A DNA stretch of 64,000 nt from Bacillota bacterium (GCA_023426245.1 JAFABB010000046.1:142142-206141); one strand, 5' to 3'; shown: positions 27,065 through 36,523, counted from the first letter of the stretch. Program-made: numbers and translations. Notes: generated by a model not told the origin, from the sequence alone.

Positions 27065-27712
27065 CTAACAGGAAGAGGAGGTCGTAAAATAGACAAATCC
27101 TCCGCCTTTGATGGTGGTGTGATACCATAATCCGAGGTTGATTTTTTTAATTTGTCCTTCATCCAAAATATCGGCCAGGATTTGCTCGCTGGATTCTTCA
27201 TAGTCGATAGAAACGACTGTAACCCAATGCCATTGGTCAAGGCTCTTTTCATCGCCATTGCATAAATTGAGAAATGCGACGGGCGCATCGTTGAATAAGG
27301 CTGTTTTCAGGAATTCCAGAACTTCTGCCAGGCTTGGACGATCGATTTTATTTTTGGGTATGTCCAATACATGATGCTGGATTCCAATCCCTTTGGAATG
27401 AGCATAAGAAAGCACTGCCTCAAAAAACATTTTCGTTGTCGATACACCCTTGATGGTGGGGGTAACATATTCCCAGATTTCCTCCATCAGAGAAAGAAAT
27501 CTTTTTTTACTGACCAGATTAAGTCCCAGCTCGGCGGCGAATCGTTCACGGCCAAGATAAAAAATAAGGTGGGATGCCACAGATGGGCCGCATCCGGAAA
27601 GACGCTGCCAAACCGTAGTATACCAGGCTTGGTTGCACCCATGATATATTTCACGGGTTTCTTCATCAAGTATCTTAAACAGATCTAAATTCGATATCGA
27701 TTGAGTTATCAT
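27065..27712 (-). CDS. C39-like (papain-fold) protein of unknown function
   Basis: A 215-residue cytoplasmic protein. RLSGCGPSVASHL places a Cys at the head of a helix and DQWHWVTVVSI gives a His on a strand with Asp before it, the order and context of a papain-like Cys-His catalytic pair as in peptidase C39 relatives. I infer a cysteine-protease-like fold; the actual activity is unknown. No ABC transporter or bacteriocin-type gene is adjacent. Confidence 0.6.
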   Translation of the reverse strand: MITQSISNLDLFKILDEETREIYHGCNQAWYTTVWQRLSGCGPSVASHLIFYLGRERFAAELGLNLVSKKRFLSLMEEIWEYVTPTIKGVSTTKMFFEAVLSYAHSKGIGIQHHVLDIPKNKIDRPSLAEVLEFLKTALFNDAPVAFLNLCNGDEKSLDQWHWVTVVSIDYEESSEQILADILDEGQIKKINLGLWYHTTIKGGGFVYFTTSSSC

Positions 27713-27934
27713 TGTCCGGACCTCATTTTGTTAGTAAGTTCGATGCGAGTGGTATATATTTATGCGGCATACAGATATATTGTAAACTTGTATGCGTGGA
27801 TGTACAAGAATCAGTAAAAACCTTTTTTAGGCAATATTCTGTTTTAAACTTTTCATGGCGCTTAAGATTTTGTATAATCATTTTAATCCATATGAATAAA
27901 AAATGATATGGCATAGGTAAGGAAACATTCATTC

Positions 27935-28681
27935 ATGAAACTACCGAGGCATTATAAATTAATCGCTTGCGAAATCATGTTCAGGGAAATATCTTATTGC
28001 GCATCAAGGTCCTTTCATATCGTGGATATACAGTTCATGCCCAAAGGGCTGCATGATATCGGCGAGGGGAAGATGCGGGAACGGCTGCAGCAGGCGATTA
28101 ACGATGTGGATATCACAAAATATGATCAGATTCTTTTGGGTTACGGACTTTGTAACAATGGAATCCGTGGCCTTCGGGCGCGCTTGCCGATGGTTGTGCC
28201 GCGGGCTCATGACTGTATAACTCTTTTGCTCGGTTCCAAAGAAAAATATTACCAGTATTTTGATAAGGATTCCGGCACCTTTTTTAAGTCTCCGGGATGG
28301 GTCGAGCGGGACTTGGATCCCGGTGACTTACCACAAAGCATTCCATCGCAACTTGGAATGGGTCGTAATTTCCAGGAGTACCAAGAAAAATACGGCTTGG
28401 AGAATGCCGAATATTTAATGGAAGCTTTGGGGGACTGGTTTAAGAATTACCGGAAACTGGCCTATATTGATACAGGAATTGGCGACTTTCAGCATTACAA
28501 GGAGCTTACCAAGGATCAGGCGGTTGAAAAAGGCTGGGAATATGAAGAACTTAAAGGAAGCGTGAGTTTAATCCAAAAATTAATGGACGGGCCATGGGAT
28601 GAAAAAGATTTTTTAAGGATTCCGCCCGGAAAAACCATCCAAGCCTTATACGACCGGGAAAAAATCATTGATTGCGAGTAA
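27935..28681 (+). CDS. DUF1638 family protein
   Basis: A 248-residue cytoplasmic protein with the family signature segments ACEIMFREI, LLGYGLCNNGIRGL, VVPRAHDCITLLLGS and FFKSPGWVERD. Conserved Cys and His residues in these motifs suggest metal binding. DUF1638 genes are often found beside corrinoid-dependent methyltransferases, but none is seen here. The function is unknown. Confidence 0.85.
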   Translation: MKLPRHYKLIACEIMFREISYCASRSFHIVDIQFMPKGLHDIGEGKMRERLQQAINDVDITKYDQILLGYGLCNNGIRGLRARLPMVVPRAHDCITLLLGSKEKYYQYFDKDSGTFFKSPGWVERDLDPGDLPQSIPSQLGMGRNFQEYQEKYGLENAEYLMEALGDWFKNYRKLAYIDTGIGDFQHYKELTKDQAVEKGWEYEELKGSVSLIQKLMDGPWDEKDFLRIPPGKTIQALYDREKIIDCE

Positions 28682-28696
28682 AAATGGGGAGGTACC

Positions 28697-29272
28697 ATGA
28701 AATTTCAACAAATTTTTTCGACTTACGCTTATCAAGGCAATAGTGGGCTTAGAGGGATTAAATACTGTTCCCGATGCGGAAAACCCTATGAGTTTAAGGA
28801 AGAATCGGGTAAAATCCGGCCGGTGTGCCCCCATTGCGGTTTCATTTATTATAAGAATCCCAGTCCGGGGGTATCGGTTTTAATTGTCGAAGACGAGCAA
28901 GTCTTGCTTTGTAAACGGGGGCCGGGAAATTTTCAAAGCGGCAAGTGGTGTTTGCCTTGCGGGTTTATGGAATTTGATGAGGACTATTTAATTGCGGCCC
29001 GTCGCGAGGTGAAAGAAGAGACTGGACTGGATGTGAAGCTTCAAAACATTATCAATGTATCCTTCAATTTTCTTTCAGAGGAAGTTCATTCACTGGTGAT
29101 TGTATTGGAAGGGAAAATAACCGGCGGAGAGTTATGCCCGGGCGATGACATCGAAGCGACACAATGGGTTCCCCTCAATGGTCCTTTGCCGGAAATGGCT
29201 TTCACAGCGGATTTGATGATCATTGAACAATATAAGGAGAAAAAATTGTCGGGGATTCCGGTATCTGAATAA
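28697..29272 (+). CDS. NUDIX hydrolase with N-terminal zinc ribbon
   Basis: A 191-residue protein. CSRCG and CPHCG (about residues 21-50) form a four-Cys zinc ribbon; the Nudix box GFMEFDEDYLIAARREVKEE then ETGL fits G-x5-E-x7-REUxEExGU. The zinc ribbon plus Nudix layout is that of NudC-like or ADP-ribose-type pyrophosphatases that hydrolyse nucleoside diphosphate derivatives. It starts 15 bp after the DUF1638 gene with GGGGAGG upstream, so it is probably co-transcribed. Confidence 0.92.
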   Translation: MKFQQIFSTYAYQGNSGLRGIKYCSRCGKPYEFKEESGKIRPVCPHCGFIYYKNPSPGVSVLIVEDEQVLLCKRGPGNFQSGKWCLPCGFMEFDEDYLIAARREVKEETGLDVKLQNIINVSFNFLSEEVHSLVIVLEGKITGGELCPGDDIEATQWVPLNGPLPEMAFTADLMIIEQYKEKKLSGIPVSE

Positions 29273-29325
29273 TAAAAAATGTTCCAATAATGCTCCCGGA
29301 CAAAGTCAACCAAAAGGCGGGTTAT

Positions 29326-29970
29326 ATGAAAAACAGGCTGACCCATTTAAATCATCATGACCGGCTGTTGATTGTATTGCATGAAATATACGGTATCAAC
29401 AAGCATATCGAAGCGGTTTGCGACTATTATTCACAACAGGGGTTTGATATCGCATGTCCCGATTTATTGGCCAGGAATGTTCCCTTTTCCTACGGTGAGC
29501 AAGGGGAAGCCTATGGGCAGTTTATGCAAGAAAGAGGTTTCGCTGCGGCCAGTCTTGAGGTTGGAAATTTAATCCGGGAATTGAAACCCGACTACCGTTT
29601 GATCTTTATGTTGGGTTTTAGTATCGGGGCCACCATCGCCTGGATTTGCAGTGAAGGAAACCAAGAGTGTGATGGTATTGTCGGATATTATGGTTCCAGA
29701 ATTCGCGATTACTTAAACATTAACCCCAATCCGCCGGTGCTTTTGATTTACGGTGATCAGGAAAGTTTCGGGTTGGAAAAATTGACGTCAAAAGTAAAAA
29801 CAAAAGAAAAAGCCACTGTATCCGTACTTCCCGGAAAACATGGCTTTGCTGATCCTTATACCGAAAATTATTGTGAAGAGTCCGCCCAAACGGCATTGAA
29901 GAAAACAAGCGAATTTCTAAAAATTTATTCCGCTAAGGCTTCATTTGGTAACTTTAACATCCAGGATTAG
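29326..29970 (+). CDS. Dienelactone hydrolase-like alpha/beta hydrolase
   Basis: A protein of about 214 residues with LIVLHEIYGINKHI, the nucleophile elbow GFSIGA (Ser where dienelactone hydrolase has Cys), Asp in IYGDQE and His in GKHGFADP. The substrate is unknown. The ATG at 29326 follows AAGGCGGG; a longer form from 29290 is possible. It overlaps the convergent cyclophilin gene by 30 bp. Confidence 0.85.
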   Translation: MKNRLTHLNHHDRLLIVLHEIYGINKHIEAVCDYYSQQGFDIACPDLLARNVPFSYGEQGEAYGQFMQERGFAAASLEVGNLIRELKPDYRLIFMLGFSIGATIAWICSEGNQECDGIVGYYGSRIRDYLNINPNPPVLLIYGDQESFGLEKLTSKVKTKEKATVSVLPGKHGFADPYTENYCEESAQTALKKTSEFLKIYSAKASFGNFNIQD

Positions 29971-30615
29971 GATGTCTTCTTTGGGAACGTCTTGATAGGG
30001 ACCCGCTGCAGCGGTTGGGACGGCTGCGATCTTATCCACTACGTCCATTCCTTTGGTGACTTTGCCGAATACACAATAGCCGTAATTTCTGGCAATATTA
30101 TCCTTGTGGTCCAGGTAAGGGTTATCCACTAGATTAATATAAAATTGAGAAGTCGCGCTGTTAATATTTTGGGTCCGGGCCATGGCGATGGTTCCCCGTT
30201 TGTTTAAAAGACCGTTAGCCGCTTCGTTGATAATGGGGGGCTGCCCTTTTTTTTGAACCATTCCTTTCGTGAATCCGCCGCCTTGGATCATGAATTTAGG
30301 GATTACCCGGTGAAAAAGGGTATCTTTATAAAAACCGCTCTCGATATATTGCAAGAAGTTTTGAACCGTAACGGGAGCTTTTTCAGCATTAAGCTCCAGT
30401 TCAATATCTCCGAGAGAAGTTTTGAGAGTGGCCCGAAGCGTTTTTGGCAAAGGGGTCGGCGTTGGACTTATTGTTCCGGTGGGAGCCGGACTCGGGGTGG
30501 TTTGGTTTGCGCCGTGAACAAAAAAGAAAGTGCCGGCAAAAACGGTAAGACCCAAACAAATGATTAGTGGACTCAGGCAGTGTTTTTTGATGATTTCCCG
30601 ATAATTTTTATTCAT
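29941..30615 (-). CDS. Peptidyl-prolyl cis-trans isomerase, cyclophilin type, exported
   Basis: A 224-residue protein with an N-terminal hydrophobic segment (about 15-35) serving as signal peptide or anchor, a Pro/Thr-rich linker, and a cyclophilin domain: ELNAEKAPVTVQNFLQYIESG, FHRVIPKFMIQGGGF, GTIAMARTQNINSATSQFYI. The domain catalyses prolyl isomerisation, here outside the membrane, assisting folding of secreted proteins. Confidence 0.93.
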   Translation of the reverse strand: MNKNYREIIKKHCLSPLIICLGLTVFAGTFFFVHGANQTTPSPAPTGTISPTPTPLPKTLRATLKTSLGDIELELNAEKAPVTVQNFLQYIESGFYKDTLFHRVIPKFMIQGGGFTKGMVQKKGQPPIINEAANGLLNKRGTIAMARTQNINSATSQFYINLVDNPYLDHKDNIARNYGYCVFGKVTKGMDVVDKIAAVPTAAAGPYQDVPKEDILILDVKVTK

Positions 30616-30836
30616 AATATCCTACCTAACAATAAATGATTGATTTGGAATTAATGTAACATAGCCAAAAGGGGCTGTCAATTGATTATCGCTTAAAAGC
30701 ATTAAAAACTATTAAAACATAAATCACCTATAAAATATTAAATTTTTTTTGATAATTAGCCGATAATTGAACTGACGGAACTTAAGCGGAAGAAGTTTCA
30801 TGGAGGAAAATTACTACAATCAAAGGAGTGAATAAA

Positions 30837-31157
30837 ATGCACAAACCGGTGATTTTTAACGTGGCGGGTGAAATTGGCCAGATTATGGCGAGTGTCTCCC
30901 GGGATGGTGAGGAATTAGGGGAATTGATTCGAAAAACACTGAAGGCGGAAAGACCGGTTACACTTGATTTCGCCGACATCGATCAAATCACAGCCTCTTT
31001 TTTAAACGCCAGTATCGGAAGATTATATCATCAATTTGATGGTTCCTTTTTGGAGAGAAATTTGCAGTGCATCAATTTGACTCCCGCCGGTGAATCTCTT
31101 CTCCGGAGTATACGGGAAATATCGGGGAGTTATATAAGAAATCCTCAAACGGTCTAA
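30837..31157 (+). CDS. STAS-like domain protein (DUF4325)
   Basis: A 106-residue protein with the DUF4325 core VTLDFADIDQITASFLNASIGRLY. It is related to the STAS fold of anti-sigma-factor antagonists; similar proteins are often paired with histidine-kinase-like ATPases. None is adjacent. The ATG at 30837 is preferred because AAAGGAG sits 8 nt upstream; the in-frame GTG at 30828 abuts that site. Confidence 0.8.
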   Translation: MHKPVIFNVAGEIGQIMASVSRDGEELGELIRKTLKAERPVTLDFADIDQITASFLNASIGRLYHQFDGSFLERNLQCINLTPAGESLLRSIREISGSYIRNPQTV

Positions 31158-31323
31158 AAATATCATGTTAAGCTGGACAAAAAGTGGAGAAAAGATAACT
31201 CTGCTTTTTTTATTGGCGAGAATGTAAAACATAATTGGCTCGTGATGGTTTATTCAATTTTCAAATATGACAATATGCTGTCAAATTTTCGGTGTATACT
31301 TGAAATAAAGGTGTGAAACAGCC

Positions 31324-32238
31324 TTGAAAATCGACCGCTTGATTGCAATGATTACTATTTTGTTGAATAAAGGTCAGGTTACTGCGGAAGAACTCGCAAA
31401 ACGTTTCGAAGTTTCCACCCGCACGATTTATCGGGATGTTAACGCTCTATCGGAGGCGGGGGTTCCGGTATACGCCAGTAAAGGTAATGGTGGCGGCATT
31501 GCCTTGATGGAAAACTATACTCTCAATAGGACCTTGCTTACGGAAAAAGAAAGCGGCAGTATTTTACTGGCATTGCAGGCATTACAGGCTGTTAATTATC
31601 CAGAGATTGATAAGGTTTTGGAGAAATTAGGAAGCATGTTTAAGAATAGGGCTGCTATGGATTGGATTGAGGTGGACTTTTCACCTTGGGGAAGCGGACC
31701 CTTGGAAAACGAGCGCTTTAAAATCATCCAAAAAGCTATTATTTCAAGAACTCTGATTCAATTTGACTATTCGGGGACGGATGGGAAAAAAAACTCCCGC
31801 GTTGTAGAACCTTCGAAGCTGATTTTTAAAACCCGGGCCTGGTATCTAAGAGCCTGGTGTAGAGCAAAGAGCGATTTCCGAGTTTTTAGAATCACCCGAA
31901 TGCAGGATGTTTTATTGCTTGATCGACAATTTGAACCCAGACTGAATGACCCGCATACCAAAATCTCTTTGGAAAGTATTCCGCCCCCAAAGGCCATCGT
32001 AAACTTGCACTTAAAGTTTCATCCCGGGGTAGCCTACCGGTTGTTGGATGATTACAATGAAGAGATGATCATTCGCAATGATGACGGCAGTCTGGAATTG
32101 AAAACCTGTTTTCCCGAAGATGAATGGGTTTATGGGTATATCATGTCGTTTGGCCCGGACGTGGAAGTTCTGGAACCGGAGCATATCCGCAAAATCGTTC
32201 GTGAACGGATGCGGCAGGCGCTGAAACTATACGATTAG
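31324..32238 (+). CDS. YafY-type HTH/WYL-domain transcriptional regulator
   Basis: A 304-residue protein: an N-terminal winged HTH of the HTH_11 type (VTAEELAKRFEVSTRTIYRDVNALSEAGVPV) and a C-terminal WYL domain (FDYSGTDG, VEPSKLIFKTRAWYLRAWCRAK) plus WCX extension. WYL regulators sense nucleic-acid or nucleotide-type ligands in known cases. The start is TTG at 31324 with AAAGGTG upstream. Confidence 0.9.
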   Translation: MKIDRLIAMITILLNKGQVTAEELAKRFEVSTRTIYRDVNALSEAGVPVYASKGNGGGIALMENYTLNRTLLTEKESGSILLALQALQAVNYPEIDKVLEKLGSMFKNRAAMDWIEVDFSPWGSGPLENERFKIIQKAIISRTLIQFDYSGTDGKKNSRVVEPSKLIFKTRAWYLRAWCRAKSDFRVFRITRMQDVLLLDRQFEPRLNDPHTKISLESIPPPKAIVNLHLKFHPGVAYRLLDDYNEEMIIRNDDGSLELKTCFPEDEWVYGYIMSFGPDVEVLEPEHIRKIVRERMRQALKLYD

Positions 32239-32321
32239 GCTTGGTGTTTCCAAATCGATTAGCGGTTCCCGGACCGAAAAGATAATCAGTGGGAGAGGGC
32301 CGCTTTGGGCTTTCAGCAAGT

Positions 32322-32792
32322 TTATCGCAACAGGCCTTTATAAATGCCGGGAACGGAATCTTCGATGATAACGGCCCCGACGGCATTGGCATAAAATTCA
32401 GTCGGCCCGGCTCCGCCAATAACAGCATAGGCATATCCTTGGGAGTACATATCGTTTAGGCTGGCAAGGAGTAAGGCTTTTCCAACCCCTTTTCCTCTTG
32501 CTCCATCATGGACACCCGTTGGCCCGAATAAATTTTTGCAAGTGGAATCGTAACAAGCAAAGCCGATTAATTTTTGATTTTCAGTGGCAATAAAGCAGGA
32601 GACCGGATGATTGGAAAAGGCGACTTCACATTCGCTGGCCCAGGCGGGGTGGAAGGTATCGTTTACCCATTCCCGGATAAGGTGCAATTCCGGGGCCAAG
32701 GCGCGCCGGATGATGATCCCTGATTCGTTCAGTTGTCTTATGGCGGCGGTATGATCGGGAAGGGAGTATAATTTAACGAGCATATCCGGCAT
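32322..32792 (-). CDS. GNAT-family N-acetyltransferase
   Basis: A 156-residue GCN5-type acetyltransferase with acetyl-CoA loop GVHDGARGKGVGKALLLASL and a central FACYDSTCKNLFGPTG. The ATG at 32792 has GGAGG 10 nt upstream. The acceptor substrate is unknown. Confidence 0.85.
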   Translation of the reverse strand: MPDMLVKLYSLPDHTAAIRQLNESGIIIRRALAPELHLIREWVNDTFHPAWASECEVAFSNHPVSCFIATENQKLIGFACYDSTCKNLFGPTGVHDGARGKGVGKALLLASLNDMYSQGYAYAVIGGAGPTEFYANAVGAVIIEDSVPGIYKGLLR

Positions 32793-32905
32793 GATTCGCA
32801 CCTCCAAGGATATTGATGTAAAAATTATAACAGTATCGCAATGAAGTTACAATCATTCATTCCAAGAATATTTCGAGAATAAAATCAATAAAGGGGGAAT
32901 TCATT

Positions 32906-33739
32906 TTGCTGGAATTACCCGAGGCTACGGTCTTAGCGGAACAAGTGAATAAGGAATTACAAGGCAAGCGGGTCTTGAATGTTCATGTCAACAAGTCTCC
33001 CCACAAATTTGCTTGGTTTTACGGAGAGCCCGAACGTTATCATGACCTGCTGGCGGAACATAGCATTGAAAAGGCGGCGGCTTGTGGCGGCATGGTTGAA
33101 ATCATGGCGGGTGATGCGCGAATTCTTTTCGGTGATGGAGTGAATCTAAGGTATTACCCCGCAGGGGAAAAATTGCCGGATAAGCATCAATTACAAATTG
33201 AGTTCGAGGACTTTTCGTCACTGGTGGGTTCGGTACAGATGTATGGAGGCCTCTGGGCTTTTCCGGAGGGGCGATTTGATAATCCCTATTATCAAATGGC
33301 CAAGCAAAAAATGTCCCCTCTGGATGAACAATTTGATGATGATTGCTTCGGTTCACTTCTGGAAGATCTGAAGCCTAAGCTGAAATCATTGTCGGCCAAA
33401 GCCTTCTTGGCTACGGAACAACGTTTGCCCGGGCTTGGCAATGGCGTTTTGCAGGATATATTGTGGACCGCCCGGATTCATCCAAAACGGAAAATGGCCT
33501 CGCTGACAGCAGGGGAACTGGATACTATGTTTAAAGCAGTTAAATCGGTACTTTCTGAAATGACCGCCAATGGCGGCCGGGATACCGAGAGGGACTTATA
33601 CGGTTGCTCCGGAGGATATAAAACCATTCTCAGTAAAAAAACCGTGGACAAACCCTGCCCCGAATGCGGGACGTTCATCAAGAAAGAAACGTTTTTGGGC
33701 GGAAGTATTTACTATTGTGGAGGATGCCAAAAACTGTAA
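32906..33739 (+). CDS. Fpg/Nei-like DNA glycosylase family protein lacking the N-terminal proline
   Basis: A 277-residue protein with the Fpg/Nei architecture: the N-terminal ELPEATV, a beta-sandwich, a helix-two-turn-helix (LPGLGNGVLQDILWTARIHPKR) and a C-terminal zinc finger (CPECG, CGGC). Fpg and Nei use Pro at position 2 as the attacking nucleophile; here position 2 is Leu (start TTG, then CTG GAA). AAGGGGG upstream supports this start. Glu3 is retained. It may be a non-catalytic binder or use another chemistry. The radical SAM gene follows with zero spacing. Confidence 0.85.
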   Translation: MLELPEATVLAEQVNKELQGKRVLNVHVNKSPHKFAWFYGEPERYHDLLAEHSIEKAAACGGMVEIMAGDARILFGDGVNLRYYPAGEKLPDKHQLQIEFEDFSSLVGSVQMYGGLWAFPEGRFDNPYYQMAKQKMSPLDEQFDDDCFGSLLEDLKPKLKSLSAKAFLATEQRLPGLGNGVLQDILWTARIHPKRKMASLTAGELDTMFKAVKSVLSEMTANGGRDTERDLYGCSGGYKTILSKKTVDKPCPECGTFIKKETFLGGSIYYCGGCQKL

Positions 33740-34630
33740 ATGATTCGTTTGATTCCTGCAAAAAATATCATCAACCGTACGGGTCATCCGGAAAGTTGGT
33801 TCGGTACCCTGTATAATATGAACATCTACCGCGGTTGCTGCCATGGATGTATTTATTGCGATTCCCGCAGCGATTGTTACGGCTTGGAAAACTTTGATGA
33901 GATTGTGGCCAAAGAAAACGCTTTGGCAATGATTGAAAAAGAATTGAAAGGAAAGAGAAAAAAAGGGTTAATCGGCACGGGAGCCATGAGCGATCCTTAT
34001 AATCCGCGGGAAATAGAGCACCGGCTAACCCTGGGAGCTTTAAAACTTATTGCGCAATATGGCTTCGGTATTCATATCATCACCAAGAGCGACTTGGTGG
34101 TTCGCGATATGGACCTGCTTCAGCAAATCAATAGCCATGCTCCGGTGGGCATCGGGATCACGATCACTGCGGCGGATGATGAATTGGCGGGGCGGATTGA
34201 ACCGGCGGCTCCGGCTTCTTCCAAACGTTTTGCGGCTATCAAGAAATTAAGCGGTCATGGGATTTATGCCGGTATTTTAATGATGCCTATTTTGCCGTTT
34301 ATTTCCGATACTCCGGAAAATATTTTAGAGATTGTGAGATTGGCTGCGGAAAACGGGGCAAGATTTATTTATCCTTCGATGGGTATGACTTTGAGAAACG
34401 GGCAGCGCGAGTATTTTTACGGGGCTCTTGACAAGCTTTATCCCGGTTTGAAATGGAAATACATCAAGGCCTTCGGCAATTCCTATCCATGCTTCTCGCC
34501 CCATCATCACAAGTTATCCCGGTTATTTCAGCGGGAATGTGAACATTATGGGATTGCGTACCGAATGCCCGATATTAGTCAAGGAATCAACAACGCCGCC
34601 GGCGGAAGACAGCTGGAACTGGGATTTTAA
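33740..34630 (+). CDS. Radical SAM protein, spore photoproduct lyase-like group
   Basis: A 296-residue protein with the radical SAM cluster motif C-x3-C-x2-C in YRGCCHGCIYCDSRS, and the segments GTGAMSDPYNPREIE and HIITKSDLVVRD typical of the SplB-related/Rv2578c group. It starts directly at the stop of the Fpg-like gene, so the two are translationally coupled. The role may be repair of a DNA lesion, but substrate and reaction are not known. Confidence 0.87.
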   Translation: MIRLIPAKNIINRTGHPESWFGTLYNMNIYRGCCHGCIYCDSRSDCYGLENFDEIVAKENALAMIEKELKGKRKKGLIGTGAMSDPYNPREIEHRLTLGALKLIAQYGFGIHIITKSDLVVRDMDLLQQINSHAPVGIGITITAADDELAGRIEPAAPASSKRFAAIKKLSGHGIYAGILMMPILPFISDTPENILEIVRLAAENGARFIYPSMGMTLRNGQREYFYGALDKLYPGLKWKYIKAFGNSYPCFSPHHHKLSRLFQRECEHYGIAYRMPDISQGINNAAGGRQLELGF

Positions 34631-34642
34631 TTTTTTATTTTT

Positions 34643-35709
34643 TCATTTTAAAAGAAATTCCGCAGTCACCGGATTGTGATCGCTGCTCGCGAAATGAAGT
34701 TGATGGCCTTGGACCTTTACAATATCCACATTGGGAGAGACCAAAAAACCGTCAATGACAGCGGTGTAGTTTACTCCTTGATGATAGGGTTTTGCAACCG
34801 TCCGAACGGAGGGAATGCCTGAATCGCAGGCCCACTGGAATCCCTTCGGCGTGAAGTCGGCAGGCAGATCTTGCAGCCAAAAAGGAGGGGCTTCCTGATG
34901 GGGAAAGTTTTCGGGATGGGTGGCGGGCAGGTTGTGATTCCAATCACCGCCGATAATGACATAATGACCCTTTTGATATTCATCCACAATATGTTCTTTT
35001 AGGAATTGCAATTGAAGTTTGCGAATCCTGCCGCCTTTGTCGAAGGCGGATAAATGCGAGTTAATTAAAACCAGTATTTTACCATTATCCAGCGGGATTT
35101 TGGCTTCCAGAAAACAACGCTCCAGTTCAAACAGTTGCCGGGGCCAATCTTCCCGGCCGGGATATTGATACCGGGTCCAGGATTTGGCATGGTAACGTGA
35201 AATCAGCGCCAACCCGGAGTGGACTGAGCCCATGGGATGAGTGAACGGAACGGGCACATAGGGGACTTTATAATTGACGGCAAAGGATATTCCATAATTG
35301 GGGAAATGGGCGTCCATGTAAGAAAGCTCATCCAGGTAAAAACTGCGTTTGGCTTTTTTATCAATTTCCTGGATGAAAAGAAAATCAGAGTCCAGAGTTT
35401 GCAAATAACCCGTAATTGCCTGTAGATTTGCCAGGGTTTGGGGTTTGCTGCCTGAACCCGACCTTGTCCCGCCGTCCATAAAAAAATCCTGACTCCTGTC
35501 AAGGCCGCAATAGCCGATATTGAAAGTGGTAATGGAGAAGGGCCCCCTGTCTGCAAAACAGGGAGGGGTTGACGGGTGGCCATGAGAGGGGTTTTGTTTT
35601 TGGGCCGGTACCGGCGTAGTCCAATGAACACCAGGAAAGAAACTAAGAGTACCATGGGGACAATCAACACCCAAGGCAGAAAATTCCGGTTCAACAGCAG
35701 ATTTTTCAT
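34643..35709 (-). pseudogene. Endonuclease/exonuclease/phosphatase-family gene, frameshifted
   Basis: The N-terminal membrane anchor (MKNLLLNRNFLPWVLIVPM and following) is read in one frame from 35709, with GGGGAA upstream. The enzyme domain (ITTFNIGYCGLD, FLFIQEIDKKA, NSHLSAFDKGG, GGDWNHNL, SSDHNPV) is in another frame, ending at 34643. The switch falls at a run of five G on the coding strand (35543-35547); one extra G would restore a continuous anchored EEP protein. It may be a true mutation, phase variation or a sequencing error. The intact protein would be a membrane-anchored DNase-I-like phosphodiesterase. It follows the XRE gene closely. Confidence 0.75.
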
Positions 35710-35743
35710 TACCATTCCCCGTTTCCCATTAACGATTGAAATT

Positions 35744-35968
35744 TTATCCTTTCCGTTTCTCCGTCCTCCCCAACAAATAATCGGTAGTTACATCGAAGAA
35801 ATTGGCAATTTTCACGAGTATGATAAACTCTGGCTCCCGCTTATTATTTTCATAACGGTGAATGGAAGAGATATCAAGCCCAAGTTGGGTTGCTATATCC
35901 TCCAGTTTAAGATTACTTTCTTTGCGAAGCAGTTTAAATCTGGCACCAAATGGAGTTTTACCTTCCAT
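35744..35968 (-). CDS. XRE-family repressor (paralogue of the 18.6-kb gene)
   Basis: A 74-residue Cro/CI-type protein: FGARFKLLRKESNLKLEDIATQLGLDISSIHRYENNKREP, ending in FFDVTTDYLLGRTEKRKG like the paralogue at 18635. The ATG is preceded by GAGGAG. A palindrome lies upstream at 36022-36040. It is probably co-transcribed with the EEP-family gene downstream. Confidence 0.9.
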   Translation of the reverse strand: MEGKTPFGARFKLLRKESNLKLEDIATQLGLDISSIHRYENNKREPEFIILVKIANFFDVTTDYLLGRTEKRKG

Positions 35969-36021
35969 AAATGATCTCCTCGAAAACCAAAATAGTTATT
36001 GGCAAGTATAATAAAAACATA

Positions 36022-36040
36022 ATTTGCCGTTATGGCAAAT
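36022..36040. promoter_or_regulatory. Probable XRE operator
   Basis: ATTTGCC and GGCAAAT form a perfect 7-bp inverted repeat with a 5-nt spacer upstream of the XRE gene. The arms (TTGCC/GGCAA) resemble those of the operators near the paralogue (TTGGC/GCCAA). Confidence 0.55.
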
Positions 36041-36322
36041 ATCATTGAATGGAATTGTTGTTCAGGTCAATATCCGGTCGGCCTGAACCTCATCTCGACT
36101 AGAAAGTGCGAAGCATACAATTCTGTTGTTTTCTGTTACACTCAAAACGATATCTCTTCATAAATAGAGGGGCATTAAAAAAAGTTATCCTTCAACAAGA
36201 AGGATTTTTACACCGTTTATTAAAATACTCTCATTGTAATGAACAATCAATTCATTATATCAAAATTGATAACCGGGGGGCAAGTGGCGCTGTTATACCG
36301 TTGTCATGATGAGAAAAAGAAA

Positions 36323-36523
36323 ATGCGGATGGAAATGATCTGCCTGAAAATAAGACTCGGCCTCGCCAGGGAGAAACTTGAAAAGGCTTGGGATAATTAT
36401 GGCCTGACAAGCGCCCAGGTTTTGCAAGCCAGTGATGAATTTGACGCCCTGCTCAATGAGTATCAACATTTCATAGAGAAATCCGGTTTTAAGGAAAAAA
36501 GCCCGGAAAAGCTAATCCCCTGA
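36323..36523 (+). CDS. Spo0E-like sporulation regulatory protein
   Basis: A helical-hairpin protein of about 66 residues. KIRLGLAREKLEKAWDNYGL and VLQASDEFDALLNEYQHFI match the Spo0E aspartyl-phosphatase pattern with its S-x-x-x-D motif (SDEFD). Spo0E proteins dephosphorylate Spo0A~P and delay sporulation. The start is uncertain: the ATG at 36323 or 36329 gives normal family length, while a longer ORF reaches 36239. This is the best hint that the organism sporulates. Confidence 0.75.
   Translation: MRMEMICLKIRLGLAREKLEKAWDNYGLTSAQVLQASDEFDALLNEYQHFIEKSGFKEKSPEKLIP

Noticed and set aside
36106..36309. 67-codon ORF before the Spo0E-like gene
   Set aside because: No ribosome site, no family resemblance and atypical composition.
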